Part shown: piece after piece, positions 14,129 through 24,571 of the stretch
Layout: each line of letters begins with the position of its first letter
Numbering within the stretch: the stretch's first letter is position 1
Assembly (NCBI GenBank): GCA_029721515.1
Contig: CM056564.1
Span: forward strand, 5,313,011-5,377,010
Direction of reading: 5' to 3'
Source: Synanceia verrucosa
Lineage: Eukaryota > Chordata > Actinopteri > Perciformes > Synanceiidae
DNA: 64,000 bases
Position numbers and translations under genes: made by a program
Notes under the pieces: generated by a model
The model's input: only the letters and a program-made list of their open reading frames with translations
Databases searched by the model: none
Told to the model about the DNA's origin: nothing

Positions 14129-14615
14129 ATTGCCGTGGCCTGCTCGTTGCCAGCAGGCATGTGCTTTAGGGTTTCATGCTGAACTCAGAGGGGAGTGGGC
14201 TCAATAACAGGAGCACTTGTACAGGTGTATTGTGTGGAGGAGGCACTGATTCAACTCTGTGGTCACCTCAGAGAGTGTACATAGTGTTGTTTGTTATTTG
14301 GAAGGGTGAAGCTCTAGAGTCTGCCAGGTTCAAACTGGAAACTTGCAATTACTTTAGATTTTGTCAAACTAATCAAGTCAGCTGAAGTGAGAGGGAAATA
14401 GAAGAAGTCATCGATCACAGTTTATGCTATTTTATATCAGTGTAAATCATGATGTAGTGCATTTCTGACATGATGTTATGGATTAAATTATCTGTTGTCT
14501 GTTTTGGCTTGTTGCAGTGAATGACTATCTGACAAATCAATGTTTATCATATTGATGCCAAAATCTTATAAATCTATGACCGTGTTGTTGACTCCCAGCA
14601 GTGCCAGTGGTCTAA

Positions 14616-15091
14616 TGGCACTTTTCGGTACGGTACGTTATGGCTCTACACGGTTGTGGCGCTTTTCCACTAGTACCTGGAACCTGGTATTAGGTACTTT
14701 TTTCATACCTCCTCAGCCTTGGTTCCAAGTGAGCCGAAGTGATACTAAAACGTGATGCCTTCCACTGATTGGCCAACGAGGGTCGTTATTGGCTGTGTGA
14801 CGTATGATTCGACTGTAAAAGCCAAACACAACTCAAGACCTCCATTTTTAAAACAAAGACAAAAAGCCACAGAGCGAGCAACAAATACATGATCGGTGAA
14901 CTCCATTGTTTGTGATAGTGGTGTTCTTCTTCTGTGTCTCATGTAAATGACGTCATGGCAGTTTCGCACTGCCGTATGACGATCATGCCCACGGCGAGGA
15001 GGTACACGAGGTACTCAGTTGTAATGGAAAAGCACCAAAACTGGGCCGTACCATACCATACCGTGCCGTTACTGTGAGTGGAAAAGCGCCA
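14616..15091 (+). mobile_element. Harbinger-like MITE, copy 1
   Basis: The ends are TGGCACTTTTC at the left and GTGGAAAAGCGCCA at the right. They are imperfect inverted repeats (the same motif GGCGCTTTTCCAC recurs near 14658), flanked by TAA on both sides (14613-14615 and 15092-15094). Near the ends are repeated GTAC-rich blocks (CGGTACGGTACG; CCGTACCATACCATACCGTG) that would pair with each other. No protein is encoded. The sequence closely resembles the element at 17.2 kb. Confidence 0.78.
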
Positions 15092-17058
15092 TAATACACC
15101 CAAAGATACTGATGCACAGGTTGCTTGACAGTAAGATCACACACAGTTAACAGTTCATGGATATACAGTATGTAGTCACATCATCATATTGCTCATCTTC
15201 ACTGGGCTATTAAACTCAACACCAACTAACCACAAATGGTTTCTTTGTTGTGGGAGTTCAACTGGAAGCATTTACAGTGGAAGCAGTGGTGTTCAGTAAT
15301 TGCTTCCTCTCCAACACATGAAGGGTGTTAATGTGGCAGACATTTCAGCTGAAAGCATTACATTAAATTGTAGTGTGCTTGGTCTTACACTGGCTCTGAC
15401 TGCATACAGCACAGATAGGGATTTTTAGTGGAGCACCAGTTAACAGTGCAGTCATACTCTGGCTCTGAGTTGAAAGGTGTTGAAAAGCCCTCTTTGGTTT
15501 ATAACCCTTAACTGAATAGTAATGCAAAGACTATGTAACAGGTTCCACAGGATTCCAGCACATTCTGTGCATGAACTAAATTTTTACAGTGATATTTTTT
15601 CTTCATATCAGACAGTTATGGCCTCCCAGTCGTCCATTAAATGGAAGAGCATTATTCCACTTATGCCACTGCTACCTGACAAAAAAACAAAGAATTAAGA
15701 ACATCACTTTATATCTTTGTGCATTTTGCTTTCACAAGCCCTTACTTAGTTTCCTTGGTAACATTGGGAGTTTGCTAATACCCTGAACAAAACTATTAAT
15801 AACTTAGATTATCATACAAAGGAACCTTCTTGTTCACTAAATAGGATGGCCCTTGGAGTCCATCACAGTAAATAAGATCTTTTTTGCAGTGCATTAATTT
15901 AGGATTTAGGAAAGGTGGAGTGACAGTTTAACTGGAGCATCTTAGTAGCCGTCTGTTATCAGGACACCCTGAAGTCAACTGTGAGGTCTATTCACCCAAA
16001 TAATGGCAGCTCAGGCTATAAATTATATTTCTAGATACGAGTAAATATGTTTCAACTGTAGTATGTAGTATGTATGAACTATATTTAAGTAAGCTTAAAT
16101 ATAGTTAATTCTAGTTATTTTTAGAGCATTTTATTTTTTTCTACTTTGTCTTTTCTTGTTTACTGGTGTTGTCTTATTTCTTTAGGTCCTTATGTTGTTG
16201 CACTATTCACTTGCTACTATAACATGTCAATTTCCCCATTGGTGGGACGAACAAAGGTTCATCTTGTCTTATCTTATCTTCCTAGGGAAATCATCAGCTT
16301 AAAACTGTAAATAGCTGTAAATAAAGTTGCAATCCAAGTGGTTGCCTGACCAGGAAATGATGTCACTCTCCCTCTGTGTGTGTTGTAATGTGAGCTTCTC
16401 CATGCTTCTATGACATAGACGCTTCCGTCCATGCACACCTTTTAGTGCATGGTAGTGCATGTGAGCGTGCACCACTGGCTAGATCCTGACTGCTGCTCTG
16501 CACTGCTCTCATTCGGTGTTGTTCTGTGTTCAGTGATGCAGTTAGAAAACAAAGTGTGCTGCTTCCTCTGATAACATGAGGTAGAGCAGTAGACTGAGGA
16601 CTTCTCATTGCTTCCTGCTCACTTAGCACTTCTCTTTCTCTTTCTACAGTCCATTCCTCCAATTGCTCACACTTTTTAAGCTTACCGTGCAGAAACTTTC
16701 AGCTCTTAGCGATCCCTCATATTTAGTCCAGATGGTACACTCTAGTTTTATTATCATCTATGCATATTTCTTAGCATCAGCTTAAAAGACAAACGCTGCT
16801 TCTCCAAGCTAAAACCCAGCTCTTCAGATTTCTTCAGTGAATTGATGCTGATGTTTGATCACACTGCTGAATATTCCGTAGATGTTTTTTAGGGTGTCAC
16901 ATTATGTCACTGGTTCATTTCCTGTTGCTGTCTTGTACTTTTCATAGCGGCTTTTTGACAGATTGAGGATCTGAGAATCTTTTTTTTTTTTTTAGATGCA
17001 CCACTCCTCTCTCCCCTCTTTTTTTCAATTATTTTCTTCCCATAGTTTGCTCCTTTCT

Positions 17059-18622
17059 AGGGGCTGGGTAGTATAAATGATATACAATATAAATTTAGGC
17101 AACGGTAGAGATTTTGGGTTATCGGCCTATCTGCCTATCACGGTAGGTCATTGTGGTTGTGTTTGTTTACATATGGTGCTTTTCCACAGGCGTGGTACGG
17201 TACGGTACGGCACAGCTCTACATGGTTGTGGCACTTTTCCACTAGTATCTGGTACCTGGTACTAGGTACTTTTTTCGTACCTCCTCAGCCCTGGTTCCAA
17301 GTGAGCCGAAGTGATACTAAAACGCAACGTCAGCCGACTGCCTTCCACTGATTGGCCAGCGAGTGTCGTCATTGGAAACATCATTGGATACGGGACGTCC
17401 GATTGAACTCTAAAAGCCAAAAACAACTCGACTCCACCATTTTTAAAGCCGGCAACTGCTTCGTTATTTTTACACTTCCTGGAGTCTTCTCTGTCTCTCT
17501 TCTTTCACTTTGTGCGTGACAAAAAGTCACAGAGTGAGTAACAAATACATGATCGCTTCGGTGTCCTCCATTGTTTGTGTTGTTGTTCTTCTTCTTCTCG
17601 GTTTTCTGTGTCGCATGCCAATGAAGTTACAGCAGTTTCGTGCTGCCGTATGACGACCCCACCCACGCCGAGGAGGTACTCAGTTGTAATGGAAAAGCAA
17701 CAAAACAGGGCCGTACCGTGCCATGCCGTTACTGTGTAGTGGAAAAGGAAGGGCTGTGCTGCCTCTTCAGTATGCACACCTTCACCTGAAGGTGGCAGTA
17801 TTGTGCTTAGAGGTTTACATGTAGAAGAAAAGCAACAGTTAAATTCTGAAAGGTTTTATTTTTTGACAGAATTAGTGAGAATATATGCCTGTAAGTATTG
17901 TTGAGTTGTACTCTGTGCTATATTGAATACAGCCATTTGTTTAACAAGTTAAAATGATTGCGGTCACTAATTTAATGCTAATTTACGTTAGCTTGTCTAT
18001 GGTGTTTTCCATTATGTGTTAGCATTAAGCTAGCAGACTTTGTCTAGAGCTAATACTGAAGGCAGTACTATTGTGTTACTACTACTACTTTGACAACCAG
18101 TAAAACATATATGTATTTTAATTCTTCTTTGTTTATGTGTGTTTAGTTTTACAGTTACACTTGCCTTGTAGTGTGTCACTAATTGGCACTAAAGCTACTT
18201 GTTTATAGGCTTGGGTCTACCTCTAAAGTTGATTGTTGATTTTGCACTTTTAAGTAATTTTCAATTTTGTGTTTATATGTTTGGGTAAAAGTTACCTGTT
18301 GTACTTTGTTGTACGTTTTTTTAATTTATTTAAATATCATTCATGTTTATATTTTGTGAAATTTATACTGCTTGGAAGTGAAGTTACTTGTTTTGTGTTT
18401 TCTTATAGATTTGAACAATACATTTTCTTGAAGTAATATTCTTGACTTTTATGCTATTTAATAGTTTAAAAAACAACTTCCTGCTTGAATGATTTCATTA
18501 TGTGATATGGTAACCATTAAGAAACTGTTATGCTGTAATTTACATACCAAAATATACCGTGATATATCTACGGTTCAAATTATACCGAGATATAAATTTT
18601 AGGCCATATCGCCTACCCCGAC
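17059..18622 (+). mobile_element. hAT-like non-autonomous element
   Basis: The ends are related in inverted orientation: AGGGGCTGGGTAGTATAAAT at the left, and CCATATCGCCTACCCCG at the right. The second is the GGGGTAGGCGATATGG terminal type common to fish hAT-like elements. Near both ends lie TATAC/GATATA-rich stretches. Flanks TCCTTTCT (17051-17058) and TCCTTCCT (18623-18630) would be an 8-bp target duplication with one mismatch, as expected for hAT. No transposase is visible. It contains the MITE at 17174-17747. Confidence 0.6.
17174..17747 (+). mobile_element. Harbinger-like MITE, copy 2 (nested)
   Basis: It shares with copy 1 the GCTTTTCCAC end, the GTACGGTACGG block, TTTTCCACTAGTA, CCTCCTCAGCC, GTTCCAAGTGAGCCGAAGTG, CTTCCACTGATTGGCCA, GAGGTACTCAGTTGTAATGG and the terminal GTGGAAAAG. 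It is about 100 bp longer than copy 1 and its right end is degraded. It lies inside the hAT-like element at 17.06-18.62 kb. Confidence 0.75.
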
Positions 18623-18689
18623 TCCTTCCTATTCCCTCCTGTCAGTCAAGATGATTCTCTGCTGGCTGGCAGCAGCCTGCCGTGTTTAA

Positions 18690-18703
18690 ACACACACACA
18701 CAC

Positions 18704-18742
<39 letters not shown>
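18690..18742 (+). repeat. (CA)n microsatellite
   Basis: About 26 units with one CG interruption. It lies just outside the hAT-like element end. Confidence 0.94.
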
Positions 18743-18747
<5 letters not shown>

Positions 18748-19526
18748 TGGACACTGTCCAGAGTCTTAATGCAGTGTGCAGTCAGACACTCAGCCACTGT
18801 GTGTGTGTTCAGATGGTCTTGGCTGCTGTCCACCTCGCTGTCACCGCCTCTCATCTTATCAGTTAAACTCCTGGACGGCTCTATATCCTGCTCCCTCTCT
18901 ACCTCTATTGTAAAAGTAAGTCTCTGAGTTTCTCATTCGGTGTGGGGTCGACTCACTTTAGGTCGCAGTAAATTTCTGACTCTGAGTGTCTGCTATACTG
19001 TCCTCTGTGTTTCAAGTAACCGAAACCTGACCCTGGGCTGTGGTCACACTGGGTCCAAAGTCAGTCCAGTCTAGAAATGCATGCTAGGACTTTTCTAACC
19101 CAGATGATGACGATTAATCACCTGCTTCTTATAGCCGTCAATACCATCATAGATAAGTACACATTTCTGTATTTTCTGTACATTCACAACCTGTACTTTA
19201 TTGTCCACCTGCAGTGGAATCAAAACACTTGTATTGGCTTTTTTAGCACATTTTGCCTAAAGATAAATGCATTGACATAATGGTTGACTGCAGATTAAAC
19301 ACAACGTTAAAAGACATAATAAACTGTTAGCTAGATATGTGAAGACACCATTGCAGTAGCAGAGTCCAGTGGAGTCCTTTAATCTTTGATATATATTCTG
19401 AAGGTGACAGTAGACTGACTTTGTCTTAATGTCTTAATTCAAGTATGAGCCCAAGACTTCACCAAGCCCTCTCGCTTGGCTGCGATTGTCATCACAGCAG
19501 CCTGAAGCAGATTGAAGCTCTTAGCT

Positions 19527-19978
19527 TTAACTGTTTGAATGCCAGCTCAATCAAAAATGCCCATTTTGATTCATCTTTCATGACCGACTGAATATTTTGT
19601 ACTATGTTTCTGAAAACACGGAATAGCTCAAATGAAAGAAGAGACTCTCTATTTCATCATGAAAAAAATGTTTGTTTTTACCTTGTTCCTTTCATCTTTT
19701 ATCTGGAGGAGAGTAGAGGCCACTTTCATCAAAATCACCACTTTTTGTCCAGAATCCGTCCGTTTTGTTCTCTAATCACAATCGGCTCCATTTCCTGCTT
19801 TATACCAACTCTTTATGTCTTGACTACAAATCCCAGAAACCCCACAATTACTCACAGGCTGTGGGAGAGCGCTCTTTTGTCCTTGCTGCCGAAAAAAAAG
19901 GAACGACGAGTACATATTTTTATGGCAGTCCATCGTTCTATTTTAAAAGACATACTCGTGTTTGGCACGAGTATGTCT
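19527..19978 (+). mobile_element. TTAA-flanked MITE family, copy 2
   Basis: It begins TTAACTGTTTGAATGCC and contains the family blocks AATATTTTGTACTATGTTTC, CAAATGAAAGAAGAGACTCT, TTCATCATGAAAAAAATGTT and ACTACAAATCCCAGAAACCC. A continuous 131-codon open frame runs through it (19604-19999), but it is only a translation of the repeat. The 3' end is reorganised into a short perfect hairpin. Confidence 0.75.
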
Positions 19979-20285
19979 ACTACTTCAGTTTTCGCTTGAA
20001 TTTTGTTTTATCAGAATTGAAGAAAAATCTGGGGCATCCAATATAGCTATACTTTTAGAGCATGAGGGTGTGGTAGGTTTTTTAATTGCACTTTCATAGA
20101 TCATAAAGTCTATCAAACATTTAGCATTAAAAATCTGAAATGAATTAAATCTGACAAAGTAGCAAGGAATCTCTTCCTGTCTGTGCGTGTGAACGTGTGT
20201 CATTGTCATGTCTCAAAAACTTTCATCCTTTTCATCTCACAAGCAATAGTAATAAACTTTGAGTTAAAAGCATTGATTTACAGTC

Positions 20286-21547
20286 TTATCCAAAAGTATT
20301 AGAACGACAAGGCCAATTTCTTTGTTTTTGTTCACAAACGACATTTGGGTTTAAGATTCAGAGATGATTATGAGACAAGAGTTCAGAAGCTTAAACTTAA
20401 AGTCAATAACATTAATGTTTGGTGGCATAACCCTTGCTGGCAATAACTGCCTCAAGCCTACAACCCATCGACATCACTATGCTCCAGGCTTTCACTGCAG
20501 CGTCTTTCAGTTCTGGTTTGTTTCGGGGAGTTTCTCCCTTCAGTCTCTTCTTCAGGAGGTGAAATGCATGTGCTTTGGGTCACTGTCCTGCTAAACTTCT
20601 TCCCCATTATTTTGGAAGCATTTCTCTGTAAACTGGCAGACAAAGTTTAGTTTAGTTTAGTTTCAGTTATATCATCAGTAAATATTAATAAGCCTGTTCC
20701 AGAAGCATCTATTTATGCCCAAGCCATGTCATTTGCTCCACCATGCTTCACAGATCAGCTCTTGTGCTTCAGATCATAAGCAGTTCCTTTCTCTCTCCAT
20801 ACTTTGGCCATCCCTACACTTTCGTAGAGATTAATCTACTATCTATCTAGAAGATTGTTTCAGAACTTTTGTGGCTCATCTCTGTACTTCTTTTCAAATC
20901 CCAATTTGGCCTTTGGATCTTTCCTGCTGATGAGTGGTTTGTATCTTGTGCGGTTGCCTCTGTATTTCTGCTCTTGGAGTCTCCTTGGTTCAGTGGGTTG
21001 TGATACCTTCACCTCTACACTGTGGAGGTCATTGGTGATGTCACAGACTGATGTTTTTGCTGTTTTCTTCACAGCTGTCACATTTTTTTTCTCTCATCAA
21101 CTACTCTTGGTTTCCTTGGCTGACCTTTTTGACTCTTGTTGCTCAGTACACCAGTAGTTTCTTTCTTTTTCAGGACATTTCATATTGTTGTGCTTGCTGT
21201 GTCCAATATTTGCCTAATGGCTCTGATCCATTTTCCTTCTTTTCTCAACTTCAAAATGACTTGTTTTCTCCCCCTTAGACAGCTCTCATGTCTTCATGTT
21301 GGTCTACCCTCTTTAACAAGAAATAGAATCTTTGTAGGTTAAAGTCAAGGCTGAAAACTGCAGAGGTATTTAATGTTTGAACAATTAACCTAAAAGGCAA
21401 CACCTGGGCAACAAGAAACACCTGTCAGTCACGTTTCAATAGTTTTGCTCACTTGAAAAATATCTTTTGATCTTAAATGTCAAATGTCTTTCGTGATCAA
21501 CAAAAACAAAGAAATTAGCTTTGTCGTTCCAAAAGTTTTCCATCTTA
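20286..21547 (-). mobile_element. Tc1-like DNA transposon relic (second family)
   Basis: Terminal inverted repeats flank the element. The left end reads TTAGAACGACAAGGCCAATT then TCTTTGTTTTTGTT. The right end, read in reverse, is TTGGAACGACAAAGCTAATT then TCTTTGTTTTTGTT. The family is different from the 5.7-kb element, since its terminal repeats begin TCCAAAAGTATT. The length of about 1.26 kb is below the ~1.5-1.6 kb of full members, consistent with internal deletions. The orientation is minus relative to dcc. Confidence 0.85.
20412..21297 (-). pseudogene. Tc1-like transposase pseudogene (second family)
   Basis: On the minus strand the fragment at 20860-21081 reads KTSVCDITNDLHSVEVKVSQ and later YKPLISRKDPKAKLGFEKKY then RDEPQKF, the second helix-turn-helix and linker of a Tc1 transposase. 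Around 20570-20600 QDSDPKH marks the second catalytic Asp region, in a different frame from the neighbouring LQRNASKIMGKKF. A start codon at 21295-21297 and a stop at 20412-20414 are placed by family analogy. Frameshifts separate the fragments, so the gene is dead. Confidence 0.8.
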
Positions 21548-22211
21548 GGTGGAAATTTATCAGCTTGATAACATGCATCCAAAGTCCAATCTCGGTTTCG
21601 TAGGGTCCAGTCTTTACATCTTTACAAGTTTTAGGACAGAGATTGTTCATTTAACAGCTTGTTAAGGCTTGATGGTTGGTCAGTGATACCACAGCACAGA
21701 GTCGCTGTTTAGTGTCTGTACCAAACCAATTTACATCGTTATTAGACGGTCAGAGCAACTGATCTAATTTAAATCACGAACCAGAGCATTATTAGAAGTA
21801 TTCTGTACATGTTGAATTATATGCTCAGCTGTGAGCACATTTCACATTTGTGCATTCTCAGCTATCCTGTGCTCTGACGAAAAGTCTTTCTGGGTTAAAT
21901 TAATTATTTAGATGTGTCCTTGAACACTGAATGTAGCAATTTTCTCAAACATCAGTACAGAAATCCATCATCCTTCCCAGGATATTTCCTGGAAGTTATT
22001 AGAAAATAACTCTGTAATGGACCAGTAAGATGAAGCATTTGTGTTAAACAAATATGGAGGTGTGGACCAGCGTCATGTTACAGATGAAATATGAAGAAAC
22101 AATAACTAAGAGGTAGTGAAAACAGAGGAGAGGAGAGTGGAGATGAAGGGAGAGTAGACAGAGAGTGATAGCATCAAACTGCAGGACAACCAGGACAAGG
22201 ACACATTGATG

Positions 22212-22213
<2 letters not shown>

Positions 22214-22248
<35 letters not shown>
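22214..22248 (+). repeat. (TG)n microsatellite with downstream purine tract
   Basis: About 17 TG units. From 22300 to 22470 the plus strand is almost pure purine (GGAGG, GAAGG, GAAAG). Its reverse-strand translation gives the long Ser/Pro/Leu/Phe-rich open frames seen there, which are not genes. Confidence 0.93.
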
Positions 22249-22250
<2 letters not shown>

Positions 22251-24208
22251 TGTGACAGGTGGGGGTGAGTACAGATAGAGCTGTCTAGATCGTGATTTAC
22301 TGATAGAGAGAGAGAGGAGGACTGCTGAAGGGGAATCAATAAGAAGGAAACCGTGAAGGAAAAGAGTGAGGGAGGGAGAGAAAGAAGGGAGGAAGAAATG
22401 AAAGGAAGTAGAGAAGGAAGGGGAGAAGGAAGGTAGGGAGGGAAAGTAAAGAGAAAGGTCAGGAAATAGGAAACGAAAGAAACATCCATGTGCAGCTTGA
22501 GCAACAGTCGAGATCACTGAGGTCATTTTCTGTCCTGTGATATCTCTGGAAACTTTATATTAGACAAAAAGCTATATTTGGATGTCCATGTTAGAAAATA
22601 ACATGCTAATGCTTTGGTATTTTATGGGTCCATAATTGTTTCAAGATTAATATATGCTGAGTTTCTGTTTTGTTCTTTCCTTCAGTGATTTAAAAACACC
22701 TTTATATAAAGGTCATAAGGACAGAGGTCCAACCTGTGGTACTTTAACACTCCACAAGTCTGTACATGAAGTGTAGTTGTAGTTTAATAAGTTGTGTAGA
22801 GTTTTTAAGCACATTGATTTTCACAGGAAACTTCCAATTACAACTGAGCTCTCAAGTAAATAGACTGAGTAGAAAGAAAAAGAAAAATCCAAATAATGAA
22901 AAATAACAACAGTATTTCAGTGCAGAGGGGGTTGTTAGGAGGACTGTGAATCATGACCTGAGGATATCTAAACTCTTGCCTGCAGCCCTGTGCTTATTGA
23001 TACTGGTTGTTATTCAATGTGTTTGTCCTATTGTTAGAGTAGGAAAAGAAGCTGTGACAAATCACTTTTGTGTTCTCAGTTTGTTTCATCGCCTCATTTG
23101 GGAACAGATCCAGACAGTGTTTAGTTTTTTTTGTCCCTTCCTGATGTTTGTCTGATCAGTGTTTTCCTCCAGGAGAAACTGTAGCTGTGAGGGTTTAAAA
23201 GGAACGAAGTGAAATCAAAAGGAGAAAAAAGAACATCTGCTGCCCTTCAAACTCCACTTTGTGGCATATTGATGCAACTTCAGTTTGTTCCCAGCCTCTG
23301 TTCAGACTTTCCAGGAAACACACAGACGCTTGAACGGTGGCTTTGATCGCACAAACGGCCTCTCTGATCAGGATGAAAGACTTTTTAGCAGTGTCGGCAT
23401 CAAAGACGAGAGAACGAGCTGATGCCGTCAGAGCCTGTCACAGGATTAATGTAAAGAAAACACATAAAAACAAAGAACACAACAGGCTGATGTAGCTTTG
23501 GTAGAGTAGGTGAGCAATCCTGCAGAGCACAGCACCACAGGGCTGAGGTTAAACTAATCACGAGACACGTCTGACGGAATCAGCCTAAACATGAATACAT
23601 AAATAAGTTGTGGTCCTTGATTAGTTATCTGTTGATTGTCTGTGTTGTGAAAATGTTCCTCTTAATGTTGAAAATGCACGTCTGCAATGCATTTTCACGT
23701 CTGAAAATGCAATGTCTGTTTGTTGTTTGCTACTGAGCAGACTGTAGAGTTTTAATGTCATATTTTGGCTTTCACATTACACGTGGTGATTTCATCCTCT
23801 GTTGTTAAAAGGATATTCATAATAGCTGCTTAGCACTGTCTAATGTTCGGCAGTTTAGCTAAGGATGCAGCCTTGCTGTGTGGTCTCTGGGACCCCTGCA
23901 GGCCCTGGGCCCTGTGGCAGATGCCCATATGTGAAGATCACTTTTGATGTTGCATTATGAGCAGTTTCTTTGCCTCCAGACACACTGATTTATTTATTTT
24001 GTTTTGATTTATTGTGTCTAGTATTGAATATAGCACATCCCCCACTGGACACCCTGTTGTACTTCATCCCCATCATGAACCACACCTGCAGCTCTGTTGT
24101 CAGTTTATGTAAATGGAGAACATTTGCATGAATAAATAACTGTCCTATGGGCGATCTCATGTTCTTGTGCCTCTGTCTAACACCTCCTCATCTCCTCTCC
24201 TCCTATAG

Positions 24209-24571
24209 CCTCAGACGCCTCCTCATCTCCCTCCTCCTCCTCCTCGTCTAGCCTGGGAGGTTTCGTGGACTTCGTCTTCATCCAGGAGCCTCAGGACACG
24301 GTGACGGTTCGAGGGGGTGTGCTGCAGCTTGACTGCCAGGCGCACTCTGATGCAGCTGCGGGACCTCCCATCATCACATGGCGTAAGGACGGCGTGCTGC
24401 TGAGTGCGGTGGTGGACGAGCGACGACGGCAACTGGCTAACGGTTCGCTGCTGGTGCAGAACGTTGTGCACTCGCGGCACCACCGACCTGATGAGGGTGA
24501 ATACCAGTGCCTCGCCACATTGGATGGACTGGGGAGCATCGTCAGTCGAGCCGCCAAGGTTACTGTAGCTG
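24209..24571 (+). CDS. dcc: dcc exon encoding Ig domain 1 (probably exon 2)
   Basis: The exon follows a pyrimidine-rich tract ending in TATAG and ends at G|GTAAGC, a strong donor. The first two bases complete a codon begun upstream (phase 1) and the last base starts the next codon (phase 1). It opens with a Ser-rich segment (SDASSSPSSSSSSSLGG) encoded largely by TCC repeats, then enters the Ig fold at about FVFIQEPQDTVTVRGG. The disulfide cysteines are in LDCQAH and YQCLAT, with the Trp in ITWRKDG. The stretch HSRHHRPDEGEYQC closely matches the DCC/neogenin family, and NGS is a conserved glycosylation sequon. The length is 363 nt (121 codons). In the receptor this domain begins the horseshoe-shaped Ig1-4 module. 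Confidence 0.92.

Larger units (their letters stand above)
1..24208 (+). other. dcc: 3' part of dcc intron upstream of the Ig1 exon
   Basis: No coding exon could be supported in this interval. It contains microsatellites, two Tc1-like relics, one SINE, MITEs and a hAT-like element, listed separately. The intervals 1-1900, 7.9-11.0 kb and 22.6-24.2 kb show no recognisable gene or well-defined repeat beyond short AT-rich and simple-sequence tracts. It is assigned to dcc because the Ig1 exon needs an upstream signal-peptide exon and starts in phase 1. In other vertebrates the first dcc intron is very long, consistent with no exon 1 here. A separate small gene in this interval cannot be excluded without transcript data. 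Confidence 0.75.

Noticed and set aside
19604..19999. 131-codon plus-strand frame
   Set aside because: It lies wholly in a MITE that occurs four times here; the other copies do not preserve the frame.
22044..22526. 160- and 132-codon overlapping minus-strand frames rich in Ser, Pro, Leu, Phe and (TH)n
   Set aside because: They are translations of a (TG)n microsatellite and an adjacent purine-rich tract; long open frames are expected in such sequence.
24209..24571. Assignment of the gene to neogenin (neo1) on the basis of Ig1 similarity
   Set aside because: The C-terminal part of Ig1 is somewhat neogenin-like, but Ig2 (GPLR), Ig3 (FLQRP, KKYSLL) and Ig4 (VPPxFLNxP, DYFQIV) favour DCC.
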